Origin: Anaerofustis stercorihominis DSM 17244 | Lineage (GTDB): Bacteria > Bacillota > Clostridia > Eubacteriales > Anaerofustaceae | Assembly (NCBI RefSeq): GCF_000154825.1 | Contig: NZ_DS560018.1 | Coordinates: 1-64,000 of the forward strand | Length of the DNA stretch: 64,000 nt | Direction: 5' to 3' | Shown: piece after piece, positions 15,631 through 23,888 of the stretch | Layout of the letters: each line of letters opens with the position of its first letter | Position numbering within the stretch: the stretch's first letter is position 1 | Program-made: the position numbers and the translations under genes | Notes under the pieces: generated by a model | Told to the model about the DNA's origin: nothing | Seen by the model: only the letters and a program-made list of their open reading frames with translations | Database searches by the model: none

Positions 15631-16290
15631 CTACATACCTATAATATTAAATAAAATTGCAAAATAATGTAAAATCGTGCCTGCAAGAACAAATAAATGC
15701 CAAATAGAATGCATATATTTATATTTGGTCATACAGTAAAATATCACACCAAAAGTATACATCAATCCTCCTGCAATTAAAAGTACCAATGTTAAAATGG
15801 ATACTACTGCAATCAAAGGTTTTACGGCAAAAACTACCGCCCATCCCATTACCAAATACAGCAATAAAGATATCTTTTCATATTTTTTAAGATTGATCGC
15901 ATTCAAAATAATACCTACTATGGCACTTATCCATATCACCGCGAAAAGGAACCAGCCTACGCTTGCTCTCAAAGTAAAAAGAGTAAAAGGAGTATATGTT
16001 CCTGCAATGAGAAGGAATATGGTACAGTGGTCAAAGACTCTAAGTATCTCTTTTATCTTTTTATTTTGAAATGAATGATATAAAGTAGAAGCCAAATAAA
16101 GGCAGAACATACTTATACCGTAAATAACACTGCTTATGACTGCCCAGTGGTCAGCATATATCGCACTGAGTACAATAAGCACCGCACAGCCTGCCACAGC
16201 AAAAAACACACCTACTCCGTGAGAAACGGAGTTAAAAATTTCTTCACCAAGAGTATATCTCTTTGTCAAATCTTTTTCGTCACTACTCAT
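15631..16290 (-). CDS. hemolysin III family (PAQR) membrane protein
   Basis: A 219-residue polytopic membrane protein with seven predicted helices. The PAQR/hemolysin III marks are present: [17 protein letters not shown] near the N-terminus, LASTLYHSF in the middle, and [15 protein letters not shown] near the C-terminus, supplying the conserved His residues that bind metal in this superfamily. Despite the family name, hemolysis is doubtful; homologues are linked to membrane lipid homeostasis. The start has AGAGG upstream. It sits between ispA and smpB in a tightly packed operon. Confidence 0.93.
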   Translation of the reverse strand: MSSDEKDLTKRYTLGEEIFNSVSHGVGVFFAVAGCAVLIVLSAIYADHWAVISSVIYGISMFCLYLASTLYHSFQNKKIKEILRVFDHCTIFLLIAGTYTPFTLFTLRASVGWFLFAVIWISAIVGIILNAINLKKYEKISLLLYLVMGWAVVFAVKPLIAVVSILTLVLLIAGGLMYTFGVIFYCMTKYKYMHSIWHLFVLAGTILHYFAILFNIIGM

Positions 16291-16310
16291 AATAAACGCC
16301 TCTTTCTAAG

Positions 16311-17195
16311 TTAATTTTTTCGTTTTGCCAAATATAGAGCCAGCTCTCTTAGGAAATCGGCTTCACTGCCAAAATCGGATAAACTGTTTAAAGATATATT
16401 CAATAGTTCATCTACCTTTTCGTAAGATCTTTCAAGCCCGTAAACATAAGGATATGTCATCTTATTTCTTTCGCTGTCCATACCTACTTTTTTACCCAAA
16501 GTTTCCTCGTCGGATACCACATCGAGTATATCATCCACGACTTGGAACATAAGTCCGATAGCTCTTGCATACTCACTTAAGTTTTTTAATTCATCATCTG
16601 TGGCACCGCCTACGACAGCACCGCTTATAACGCTTGCTCTCAAGATAGCTCCGGTTTTATTGTCATGTATAAAGTCAAGAGTTTCACCGTCGGGCTCTTT
16701 CCCTTCGCTCTCCATATCCATTACCTGCCCCGCTATCATTCCCTTTACTCCCGCACTGTCGGCAATTACATTCATAGCCTCTACATATCTGTTTATATCC
16801 TTTGACGACTTAGCACCTTTCAACATTGTTTCATAAGCAAGATTTAAAAGACTGTCTCCCGCAAGTAAAGCGGTAGCTTCGCCGTAAACCGTATGATTGG
16901 TGGGTTTTCCTCTTCTCAGCTCATCATCGTCCATACAAGGAAGGTCATCGTGAATTAGAGAATAAGTATGTATCATTTCCATAGCCGCCATTAAAGGAAG
17001 GGCTTCGTTAGTATCTCCTCCTACACATTTGCAGCTTTCCATCAAGAGTATAGGTCTTATCCTTTTTCCTCCCACAAAGAGAGAATAATTGAAGCTTTCG
17101 AAAATACTTTTGGGTTTACCTTCTTTTATGGTATATTTTTTTAATACATCTTCTACGAATGATTGTTTATCTTTTAATTCTTTTTTAATATCCAT
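16311..17195 (-). CDS. ispA: polyprenyl (farnesyl/geranyl) diphosphate synthase
   Basis: A 294-residue trans-isoprenyl diphosphate synthase. The first Asp-rich motif is DDLPCMDDDELRRG (~residues 83-96), the second is DDILD (~215), and GGKRIRP is the usual substrate-binding segment. The insertion of two residues between the first Asp pairs (DDLPCMDD) is typical of bacterial FPP synthases, so C15 product is likely, made from IPP and DMAPP for quinone-independent uses such as undecaprenyl phosphate. It is 2 bases from xseB, the usual neighbour. The dxs gene that often follows is absent here. Confidence 0.95.
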   Translation of the reverse strand: MDIKKELKDKQSFVEDVLKKYTIKEGKPKSIFESFNYSLFVGGKRIRPILLMESCKCVGGDTNEALPLMAAMEMIHTYSLIHDDLPCMDDDELRRGKPTNHTVYGEATALLAGDSLLNLAYETMLKGAKSSKDINRYVEAMNVIADSAGVKGMIAGQVMDMESEGKEPDGETLDFIHDNKTGAILRASVISGAVVGGATDDELKNLSEYARAIGLMFQVVDDILDVVSDEETLGKKVGMDSERNKMTYPYVYGLERSYEKVDELLNISLNSLSDFGSEADFLRELALYLAKRKN

Positions 17196-17197
17196 TT

Positions 17198-17425
17198 TTA
17201 TTCCTCTTCAAAATCTTCGACTATAGGTTCATCGTCTTTTTTATCTACCAGTACTTTTACTTTTTCGCTTGCCTTTGTAAGTTCTTCTTTAAGCTCTTTT
17301 ATAAGTACATCGGCTTCATCATAAAGCTTTACAGATTTATCCAAGGTTATCTTTGATTCTTCCATCAATGTACTTATTTCTTCAAGTCTTTGAAGTTTCT
17401 CTTCAAAAGTTTTTTTATCACCCAT
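17198..17425 (-). CDS. xseB: exodeoxyribonuclease VII small subunit
   Basis: A 75-residue, mostly helical protein (TFEEKLQRLEEISTLMEESK, then LDKSVKLYDEADVLIKEL), the full XseB domain. Several XseB subunits bind one XseA to form the nuclease that degrades single-stranded DNA into oligonucleotides. The acidic tail (DKKDDEPIVEDFEEE) is common. It overlaps neither neighbour but starts 1 base after xseA stops, indicating coupling. Confidence 0.96.
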   Translation of the reverse strand: MGDKKTFEEKLQRLEEISTLMEESKITLDKSVKLYDEADVLIKELKEELTKASEKVKVLVDKKDDEPIVEDFEEE

Positions 17426-17426
17426 T

Positions 17427-18632
17427 TTACTCTCCTTCTATCTCACTGATAACAGAATTCAGCTTACCGTCTTTCATTCTTATACTTATTTCATCTTTTA
17501 CATTTACATCATTGACCGAAGTTATTACTTTATTATTACTTTCTACAATAGCAAAACCTCTTTCCAAAACGCTTACCGCCGACAGAGAATGAATCAGCTT
17601 TTCGCTGGAATCTACTTTATGCTTCAAAAGATTAATCTTATTATATAAACTTAAATCAATATTATCCTTTAAAGTATCGATATACTGTTCCATATTTTCT
17701 ATATAAGCATTTGGTCTTTTCATTACTGGCTTGTTTATTATATTATTTAATTTTTCAGTATATTTGTCGATAAGACCTTTAAGAGAATTATTTATCTTCT
17801 TTTCATAAACATCTACGGTATATACTATATTATCCAAAGGTTCGCTTACGACTTCCCCTGCAACGGAAGGTGTCGGAGCTCTGAAATCCGCAACAAAATC
17901 GCATATGGTAAAGTCGGTTTCATGTCCTACCGCGGAAACTACGGGAATAGCACTGTCAAAAACCGCCTGAGCAACGACTCTCTCGTTAAAAGCCCAGAGT
18001 TCTTCGATACTTCCGCCGCCTCTGCCGGTGATTATCACATCAGCAAGCTTGAGCCTGTTTATATCATATATCATCTGCGCGACTTCTTCACCGCTTCCCT
18101 CTCCCTGAACCGTTACGGGACATACTATTATCTTTATATTCTTATTTCTTCTTTTTATTACACTTATTATATCTCTTACCGCCGCCCCGGTAGGTGATGT
18201 TACAACTGCAACGGTATCTACAAAAGAAGGAATTGACTTCTTTTTATCTTGGTCGAAATACCCCTGAGCCTTAAGCTCTTCAAGAAGTCTGTTATATTCT
18301 TCATATAGCCTTCCTATCCCCTTTTTCTTCATGCTTTTGACATAAAGCTGATAATTACCGTTTCTTTCAAAAACAGACACATACCCCTCTATAATTACCT
18401 TCATACCATCCATTGGTTCGAAGGCGAGAGAATATGTGTCCGATTTGAACATGACACAGTTGATTTTTCCGCTGTTATCTTTTATCGAAAAGTATAAATG
18501 TCCCGAAGAGTGCCTTTTATAATTAGACACTTCTCCTTCCACTCTCAAATTTGATAAAAGTTCATCGTAATCAAGCAGTGTTTTTATATATTTGTTAACA
18601 TCTCTGACGGTTAAAATTACATTATCTATCAT
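17427..18632 (-). CDS. xseA: exodeoxyribonuclease VII large subunit
   Basis: A 401-residue protein with an N-terminal OB fold (residues ~5-100, VEGEVSNYKRHSSGHLYFSI) and the XseA catalytic domain (VAVVTSPTGAAVRDIISVIKRR; DVIITGRGGGSIEELWAFNE; SAVGHETDFTICDFVAD). These are the conserved catalytic segments. The C-terminal third is the helical XseB-binding region. In many Bacillota folD lies between nusB and xseA; here it is missing, with an 81-base gap to nusB. Confidence 0.96.
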   Translation of the reverse strand: MIDNVILTVRDVNKYIKTLLDYDELLSNLRVEGEVSNYKRHSSGHLYFSIKDNSGKINCVMFKSDTYSLAFEPMDGMKVIIEGYVSVFERNGNYQLYVKSMKKKGIGRLYEEYNRLLEELKAQGYFDQDKKKSIPSFVDTVAVVTSPTGAAVRDIISVIKRRNKNIKIIVCPVTVQGEGSGEEVAQMIYDINRLKLADVIITGRGGGSIEELWAFNERVVAQAVFDSAIPVVSAVGHETDFTICDFVADFRAPTPSVAGEVVSEPLDNIVYTVDVYEKKINNSLKGLIDKYTEKLNNIINKPVMKRPNAYIENMEQYIDTLKDNIDLSLYNKINLLKHKVDSSEKLIHSLSAVSVLERGFAIVESNNKVITSVNDVNVKDEISIRMKDGKLNSVISEIEGE

Positions 18633-18713
18633 TTAAACACCTATATTTAAAACCATATCATCTAGTATTGAATACTATGTTATCACTTACTAACGGTATT
18701 GTCAATACATTTA

Positions 18714-19112
18714 TTAAATAACTTTTTTATAAACACTGTTAAGAAGCCCGTTTACAAAGGTCGCTTCTTTTTCATCAGAATATGTGTGAGCAAGGCTTAC
18801 AGCCTCATTCAGTCCCACTAACGGAGGGATATCTTCGTTATACATTATTTCAAACACCCCAAGTCTCAGTACCGCAATGACATGAGTAGATAGTCTTTCG
18901 AATTTCCACCCCTTTAAATTATCCTTTATGGTATCATCTATTTCTTCAAGGTTATCCAAAATACCTTTTACCGTTTTCTTGGCATACTCACCCTGAGTAC
19001 CTTTTATACCGCTGTCTAAAATCATTTGTTCATATCTTTCAGCAAAATCGTCGTGAAAATTTATTTGAAAAATTATCTTATATACTAAATCTCTTGCTAC
19101 GTCTCGTTTCAA
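18714..19112 (-). CDS. nusB: transcription antitermination factor NusB
   Basis: A 132-residue all-helical NusB (RDLVYKIIFQINFH; HVIAVLRLGVFEIMYNEDIP; LNEAVSLAHTYSDEKEATFVNGLLN). It acts with NusE and the boxA RNA in rRNA transcription. The start codon is TTG at 19112, chosen because AAAGGAGG lies about 6 bases upstream and no ATG is available nearby. It follows yqhY by 21 bases. Confidence 0.95.
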   Translation of the reverse strand: MKRDVARDLVYKIIFQINFHDDFAERYEQMILDSGIKGTQGEYAKKTVKGILDNLEEIDDTIKDNLKGWKFERLSTHVIAVLRLGVFEIMYNEDIPPLVGLNEAVSLAHTYSDEKEATFVNGLLNSVYKKVI

Positions 19113-19133
19113 AGTATCCTCCTTTAAATGCTA

Positions 19134-19502
19134 TTAGCATTCAAGCCCTTCAACATAAACATTTACTTGTATTACACTATATCCCGTCATGGATTCTATC
19201 GCTTGTTTTACCTTTTTCTTTACTTCACTTGTAAGCTCGGGGATAATCGCTCCGTACTTGATTATGAGAGAGACATCGATTATAAGTTTCTTTCCACTTA
19301 TAATAGTCTTCACACCTTTTCCCACGTTCTTTTTACCAAACAGTTCACCTATATCAAGACCGCCGTAAAATCCGCTTATACCGTCTATTTCGGCAGTTAC
19401 AAGCCCAACGATGGAAGTAATGACGTTTTCGCTTATATTTAGTTCATCGCCTTTTTCCAAAGTCTCTTTGATACCGATATTTTCTTCTATATTCTTACTC
19501 AT
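19134..19502 (-). CDS. Asp23/Gls24 family protein (YqhY-like)
   Basis: A 122-residue Asp23 domain protein (VTAEIDGISGFYGG, VIKYGAIIPELTSEVKKKVK, GYSVIQVNVYVEGL). The yqhY-nusB order is conserved across Bacillota and YqhY is implicated in restraining acetyl-CoA carboxylase activity in B. subtilis; whether that applies here is unknown. GGAGG precedes its ATG and a promoter lies at 19551-19578, making it the first gene of the nusB-xseAB-ispA operon. Confidence 0.92.
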   Translation of the reverse strand: MSKNIEENIGIKETLEKGDELNISENVITSIVGLVTAEIDGISGFYGGLDIGELFGKKNVGKGVKTIISGKKLIIDVSLIIKYGAIIPELTSEVKKKVKQAIESMTGYSVIQVNVYVEGLEC

Positions 19503-19550
19503 AAATTTACCTCCGAATAGTAAAATTCTATACTCATCATTAATAATACA

Positions 19551-19578
19551 ATTATAACATTATTTTCAGTTATTGCAA
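19551..19578 (-). promoter_or_regulatory. promoter of the yqhY-nusB-xse-ispA operon
   Basis: On the minus strand TTGCAA (19578-19573), a 16-bp spacer and a perfect TATAAT (19556-19551) lie about 50 bases before the yqhY ATG. Confidence 0.65.
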
Positions 19579-19603
19579 TTATATTAGATACATTAATAAA
19601 AAT

Positions 19604-20104
19604 TTAACCTGCCATAAATATAGGCGTAGAAAGGGGATTATAAGAAAAATAAACAAGGATGATACCAAGCAGAAGTATGCTCAAAATACTTATGAGTTTC
19701 CCTTTCAGAGTACCGATTTGTTCATCGAGAAGTATCTTGCAGCTGAAGCTTTGACATAATAAAGCAGCTAAAAATATAAGTAATATATACATAAACATAT
19801 TCATAACTCCGAACATATTTTTAAATGTATAAAAAAGCATAGGTACGCTGAATACCAATATGTAAGAACTTATCGCTTTTGCATAAAAGAAATTATCATT
19901 ATACTGGACCTTGAATAACATTTCTATGATTATAAAGAATATCAAAGAAAAATAAATCACTTTCATCTGTTCCATAACGCTGGCATTATTTGCTCCCACC
20001 ACTCTGAACAGTCCCATATCCGTAGATAAATATAAGTTTGAGAGTATTAAAGTAAATAACACAATGAGTATAGTTCCTATTCGTTCCATCTTAATCAGTT
20101 TCAT
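19604..20104 (-). CDS. uncharacterised membrane protein (DUF6512-like)
   Basis: A 166-residue integral membrane protein with about five helices (ILIVLFTLILSNLYL, IYFSLIFFIIIEMLF, ISSYILVFSVPMLFY, MFMYILLIFLAALLC, ISILSILLLGIILVY). The ending VYFSYNPLSTPIFMAG recalls DUF6512 proteins, which usually end in a short Asn-Pro-Pro containing tail, but I am not sure of the family. GGAGG lies 9 bases before the ATG. It is directly upstream of the yqhY operon on the same strand but separated by that operon's own promoter. Function unknown. Confidence 0.7.
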   Translation of the reverse strand: MKLIKMERIGTILIVLFTLILSNLYLSTDMGLFRVVGANNASVMEQMKVIYFSLIFFIIIEMLFKVQYNDNFFYAKAISSYILVFSVPMLFYTFKNMFGVMNMFMYILLIFLAALLCQSFSCKILLDEQIGTLKGKLISILSILLLGIILVYFSYNPLSTPIFMAG

Positions 20105-20204
20105 TTCATTTACCTCCTAATTATTACAATATAACTATAAAAAATACAAAGTAAAAAATATGTCAACTTTTGCATAAAAATACACATATATACTGAATTT
20201 GACC

Positions 20205-20233
20205 TTGCAATATAAAAAGATTAAGTCTATAAT
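20205..20233 (+). promoter_or_regulatory. promoter of the ECF S-component gene
   Basis: TTGCAA (20205-20210), a 17-bp spacer and TATAAT (20228-20233) lie 30 bases before the ATG. The leader is too short for a riboswitch, so no ligand clue is available from the 5' region. Confidence 0.6.
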
Positions 20234-20262
20234 AACAAAAAGCAATTTGACAGGAGGAAATT

Positions 20263-20775
20263 ATGGCAAACAAAAAGACTTTAAATGTAGTATTGACGGG
20301 AGTAATGGCGGCACTTATATTTATTGCAACATACATTAATATAAGATTACCGATTTCATTTACGGACGGAGGACTTATCCACCTCGGAGGATCGGTTTTA
20401 GTAATAGCAACATTCTTACTTATGCCTGTGGAAGCAGGGTTAGCCGGAGCAATAGGTATGGGACTGTTTGATATGCTCTCCCCTTATGCGGTATGGGCAC
20501 CTTTTACATTTGTGATCAGACTTGTGCAAGGTATCGTAGTATCAAAGCTTCTTCTTAAAAAAGGAATTTCGGGAGTTATCCTTGCTATGGTCATATATAC
20601 CATAATAGGTATGGGAGGATATTATCTGGCGGAAGCATTGATTTACGGAAACTGGATAGCACCGATGGCTTCAATGCCTGGAGAATTCATTTCCGATATG
20701 GTAGCGATAGTTATAGGCGTACCTATAGCAAAGATACTTATTAAAAATAAAATATGTTATAAAACGGAACATTAA
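20263..20775 (+). CDS. ECF transporter substrate-specificity (S) component
   Basis: A 170-residue membrane protein with six hydrophobic stretches and the S-component N-terminus (LNVVLTGVMAALIFIATYIN). FTDGGLIHLGGSVLVIATFL and the short loop MGLFDMLSPYAVWAPFTFVI are typical of ECF S proteins. It would bind a vitamin or related cofactor and dock on a shared EcfAAT module encoded elsewhere; the substrate cannot be read from sequence. It has its own promoter, AGGAGG ribosome site and terminator, the usual layout for a lone S gene of the group II type. Confidence 0.85.
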   Translation: MANKKTLNVVLTGVMAALIFIATYINIRLPISFTDGGLIHLGGSVLVIATFLLMPVEAGLAGAIGMGLFDMLSPYAVWAPFTFVIRLVQGIVVSKLLLKKGISGVILAMVIYTIIGMGGYYLAEALIYGNWIAPMASMPGEFISDMVAIVIGVPIAKILIKNKICYKTEH

Positions 20776-20777
20776 GT

Positions 20778-20804
20778 AAAAAGACACCTAAAGGTGTCTT
20801 TTTT
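20778..20804 (+). terminator. terminator of the ECF S-component gene
   Basis: A 12-bp stem (AAAAAGACACCT / AGGTGTCTTTTT) with a 2-nt formal loop and a T tail, 3 bases after the stop codon. Confidence 0.92.
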
Positions 20805-20972
20805 ATATTAATACTTTAATAAAACATAATGAAAATTGAGTATAAGACTTACTCTATGTAAAAATGATTTTTAAGTATCATTGGATATATCTATACAAAA
20901 TATAATTTAAAATGACTCTAAATCATTTATCTCTACAAAAAACATTTGCTAATCAAAAAATAAAATATATAA

Positions 20973-21004
20973 AAACTCCCATACATTAAAATGTATGAGA
21001 GTTT
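20973..21004 (-). terminator. terminator of the DUF1002 gene
   Basis: Arms AAACTCCCATACAT and ATGTATGAGAGTTT pair with one mismatch around a TAAA loop; the minus strand continues with TTTATATATTTTATTTT. It lies 20 bases after the stop at 21025. Confidence 0.85.
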
Positions 21005-21024
21005 ATTTTTTATTAATATTTCAC

Positions 21025-21837
21025 TTAAAACAAACCTTTGACGAAATTAACTATCTTATCCCATAGTCCCGAATCATTGAACTTATCGGATATATTTTGT
21101 AATTGTTCCGAAACACTGCTTAAATCTACATTTTCAAGATTTCTTGCAAGTTTTAATAGTTGCTCAACTTGATCATCCGTCAATGTGATGTTCTTTTCAT
21201 CCGCTATTTCTTTTATCTTTTCTTTGACCGTGCTGTCGTCAGCATCCTTTATATCGTCCATTGATAATTTTAATTCATTAACAAGGTTTGCCGCGTCATC
21301 GCTTCCTATATCATCGGACAATTCTCCTGTTGTAACGAGTTCTTCCGTAGCCGCCTGTTTTGTTTCTTCAGGGACTTTTTCGCCGCTCATCTGTTCATAA
21401 GCTTTATATACGCCCGTAAGAGCCGCCGTGCCCGAAACATTTATAGGAGAAGCTATTACTATTTTAGCATCGGTTATACCTACCGTGGTCAAAGCATTTT
21501 CATAGATATCTTTTGTAAGCCAGTCAATATTATGAAGCGTAATATCAAGTCCTTCGCCTTTATCTCTGGTCAATATATAAATAGAAGATAAGCTTTTACT
21601 TCCTATCCTTGACGGATCCACATTTTCAAGATATTTCTTTTCATCGTCTATTGTAATATCCACTTCATTGACACTGTTTTCTTCTTTTTCAAAATAATCA
21701 TATACTGTTTTTCTTTGTTCGTCGGTCAAGTTCGAACCTATAGCTACCATTTCCTGTCCAGCGTTTATTGCTAAAACATTTGACAGAGGAACGGTTAAAA
21801 TCATCAATGACATAATCAAACCAATTACTTTTTTCAT
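21025..21837 (-). CDS. secreted DUF1002 protein (YpuA-like)
   Basis: A 270-residue exported protein: signal peptide MKKVIGLIMSLMILTVPLSN ending near VLA, then the DUF1002 domain (GQEMVAIGSNLTDEQRKTVY; GLDITLHNIDWLTKDIYENA; IVIASPINVSGTAALTGVYK). B. subtilis YpuA belongs to the same family; its role at the envelope is not settled. The C-terminal third (~170-270) is helical and acidic. Single-gene unit with its own terminator. Confidence 0.9.
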   Translation of the reverse strand: MKKVIGLIMSLMILTVPLSNVLAINAGQEMVAIGSNLTDEQRKTVYDYFEKEENSVNEVDITIDDEKKYLENVDPSRIGSKSLSSIYILTRDKGEGLDITLHNIDWLTKDIYENALTTVGITDAKIVIASPINVSGTAALTGVYKAYEQMSGEKVPEETKQAATEELVTTGELSDDIGSDDAANLVNELKLSMDDIKDADDSTVKEKIKEIADEKNITLTDDQVEQLLKLARNLENVDLSSVSEQLQNISDKFNDSGLWDKIVNFVKGLF

Positions 21838-22131
21838 ATATTACTCCTTATAAAATAAATAAAAATTTTAAATATATTGTATAATAACACCTTTTTGGTA
21901 AAATTAAAACTTTTTTAATCATATTATAATTTTTAAAGTTATATATACCAAAAGACAAATAAATCATTTTATTTAAAAAATCATTCTTAATACGGTAATT
22001 ATACTGGGAATTCATTTCATTTTATTATCTCTCAGTCATATTAACACATAAATCCAATAAAATAAACTTAACTGCATCTATTATATTTTATGTAAAATAT
22101 AAATTATTTATCGTTTATCATTAAATTTTTA
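21838..22131. other. AT-rich divergent intergenic region
   Basis: About 290 bases between the divergent DUF1002 gene and the promoter at 22132. It must carry the DUF1002 promoter but no clear hexamer pair was found; no open frame or notable repeat is visible. Confidence 0.4.
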
Positions 22132-22160
22132 TTGACAAACAAGTTTAAACGTGCTATCTT
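22132..22160 (+). promoter_or_regulatory. promoter of the DUF2975/HTH pair
   Basis: A perfect TTGACA (22132-22137), 17-bp spacer and TATCTT (22155-22160), 30 bases before the ATG at 22190. Confidence 0.75.
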
Positions 22161-22189
22161 TAAATTAAGAAAACTTAAGGAGAAATAAA

Positions 22190-22735
22190 ATGAACGAACA
22201 GAAAGAAAAGATAAACAGTTTAAGCAAGGTAATTTGTATATTTTGCAAAATCACAAAAGTATGTATCATAATAGCAATGATACTGATAGCGATGGCTATA
22301 GGTGTTACATTATTGTCATTGGGACAAACAGAAGGGATTTGGACTTCCGTATCAAATATTTTATCGGAAGACTACATTATAAACGGGTCATTGAATGTTT
22401 TCTATGCAGTCTTGGAATTTACAAATGCATTGATATCAGGAGTTATTTTATACCTTTTAACCGACAGTACATTGAATCTTTTTGAAAGCATAGAAAACAG
22501 TCATACACCTTTTGACATTAAAAATATCAATATCATAAAGAAAATAGCGAACATAATGAAGATATTGGTAATAGTTCCTCCTGTACTATCCATTTCAATA
22601 GCAACAATATTTCAAACGACAGCAACGATAAATTTCAACTTTTCTATGATTTTGGTGGTAATAGTATTCTACTGCTTATCCGAAATATTTGCATACGGAG
22701 CAAAACTCCAAAAAGACGCTGACGAAACATTATAG
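22190..22735 (+). CDS. DUF2975 membrane protein
   Basis: A 181-residue membrane protein with four helices (VCIIIAMILIAMAIGVTLL; VFYAVLEFTNALISGVILYL; ILVIVPPVLSISIATIF; FSMILVVIVFYCLSEIFAYG) and the family segment FESIENSHTPFDIKNINIIK between helices 2 and 3. Genes of this family almost always precede a small YozG-like HTH gene, as here (9-base gap). The role is unknown; it has been suggested to sense a membrane signal for the HTH partner, but that is inference. Confidence 0.9.
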   Translation: MNEQKEKINSLSKVICIFCKITKVCIIIAMILIAMAIGVTLLSLGQTEGIWTSVSNILSEDYIINGSLNVFYAVLEFTNALISGVILYLLTDSTLNLFESIENSHTPFDIKNINIIKKIANIMKILVIVPPVLSISIATIFQTTATINFNFSMILVVIVFYCLSEIFAYGAKLQKDADETL

Positions 22736-22744
22736 GAGTAAAAT

Positions 22745-22957
22745 ATGGCAATTATATTAAGATTGGACAGAGTAATGGCGGACAGGAAAATATCCCTTGG
22801 AGAACTTGCGGATAAAGTAGGTATATCAAACGTAAATCTATCAAATATAAAAAGAGGAAAAATAAGTGCAATCAGATTTTCAACACTTAATTCAATATGC
22901 GAAGTACTTGATTGTCAGCCCGGAGATATTTTGGAATATCAAAAAGACGAAGAATAA
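22745..22957 (+). CDS. YozG-like Cro/CI-type HTH regulator
   Basis: A 70-residue protein that is almost entirely one helix-turn-helix (RLDRVMADRKISLGELADKV; GISNVNLSNIKRGKISAIRF; LNSICEVLDCQPGDILEY). The ending CQPGDILEY is characteristic of this small XRE class. It is paired with the DUF2975 gene and probably autoregulates the operon, perhaps at the strong promoter at 22132. Convergent with crcB across a shared terminator. Confidence 0.92.
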   Translation: MAIILRLDRVMADRKISLGELADKVGISNVNLSNIKRGKISAIRFSTLNSICEVLDCQPGDILEYQKDEE

Positions 22958-22963
22958 AAACAA

Positions 22964-22990
22964 AAAAGCAGACTATCATAGTCTGCTTTT
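22964..22990. terminator. bidirectional terminator between HTH gene and crcB
   Basis: Arms AAAAGCAGACTAT and ATAGTCTGCTTTT are perfect complements, with A and T runs on both sides. It touches the stop codon of crcB at 22989. Confidence 0.9.
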
Positions 22991-23366
22991 AATTTACAAT
23001 CAAACCCGCAACGTATTTTCCGGCTAAGACACCTACTATACAAAGGATTACACTGGATAATACATATAATCCCGCAAATACAACTCTTCCGCATTCGATG
23101 AGGTTTACAGTTTCCAAAGAAAATGTAGAAAAAGTCGTAAATCCTCCGCAAATCCCGGTTTGTAAAAACAGCTGCAAATCTTTACTTATGTATCCGCTGT
23201 TCCCTGCCACTGAAGAAATAAATCCAATTAAGAATGAACCGAGCAGGTTTATCATCAATGTCACAAAGGGAAAGTCGGAAGAAAATGAAAAAATATTCCC
23301 TGCCAGATACCTAAGAGAAGCCCCTATAAAACCGCCTAAACCCACAAACAATATATTTATCATCAT
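22989..23366 (-). CDS. crcB: CrcB/FluC fluoride exporter
   Basis: A 125-residue four-helix membrane protein with the CrcB signature (GLGGFIGASLRYLAGN; LMINLLGSFLIGF; TGICGGFTTFSTFSLE). The Gly-Gly-Phe-Thr-Thr-Phe-Ser-Thr-Phe segment lines the fluoride path. Single-gene forms work as dual-topology homodimers. It directly abuts the macrodomain gene (0-base gap) so it lacks its own leader, and no fluoride riboswitch can precede it here. Confidence 0.94.
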   Translation of the reverse strand: MMINILFVGLGGFIGASLRYLAGNIFSFSSDFPFVTLMINLLGSFLIGFISSVAGNSGYISKDLQLFLQTGICGGFTTFSTFSLETVNLIECGRVVFAGLYVLSSVILCIVGVLAGKYVAGLIVN

Positions 23367-23888
23367 TTATCTCCCAATTAATTTCTCTAATGATTTTACA
23401 TAATAATCATAAGTCCTTTTATCAAAACAAACTATTTTTACTTCTTTTATCGTATCATCTTCACTTAAAAAATCCAGTATTGCATTTACAGCTATCTCAC
23501 TTGCTTCATTCAAAGGATAAGAATACACACCTGTACTTATAGAAGGAAAAGCGATCGTCTTAACACCGTTCTCTTTAGCAAGTTTAAGTGAATTTTTATA
23601 AGCACTTTTAAGAAGCACAGCTTCATTATCTTTACCGCCTCTGTATATCGGTCCGACGGTATGGATAACATATTTGGCTTTTAAATCATATCCTTTTGTT
23701 ATCTTTGCCTCCCCCGTCCTGCACCCGTGCAGGGTCCTGCATTCTTCGAGAAGTTTCTTCCCTGCAGCTCTATGTATGGCGCCGTCAACGCCTCCACCTC
23801 CAAGCAGAGAGGTGTTTGCGGCATTGACTATGGCGTCTGTCTCTTCCTTTGTTATATCGCCCATAACGATTTTACATCTTTCCATCAT
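23367..23888 (-). CDS. macrodomain ADP-ribose hydrolase (O-acetyl-ADP-ribose deacetylase type)
   Basis: A 173-residue protein that is one macrodomain: [56 protein letters not shown] and [14 protein letters not shown]. The [10 protein letters not shown] loop and SISTGVY segment are the ADP-ribose binding elements of the MacroD/YmdB group, which remove acetyl or ADP-ribose adducts. Its start lies inside the end of the hydrogenase gene (17-base overlap), so it is translationally coupled to it. Confidence 0.94.
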   Translation of the reverse strand: MMERCKIVMGDITKEETDAIVNAANTSLLGGGGVDGAIHRAAGKKLLEECRTLHGCRTGEAKITKGYDLKAKYVIHTVGPIYRGGKDNEAVLLKSAYKNSLKLAKENGVKTIAFPSISTGVYSYPLNEASEIAVNAILDFLSEDDTIKEVKIVCFDKRTYDYYVKSLEKLIGR

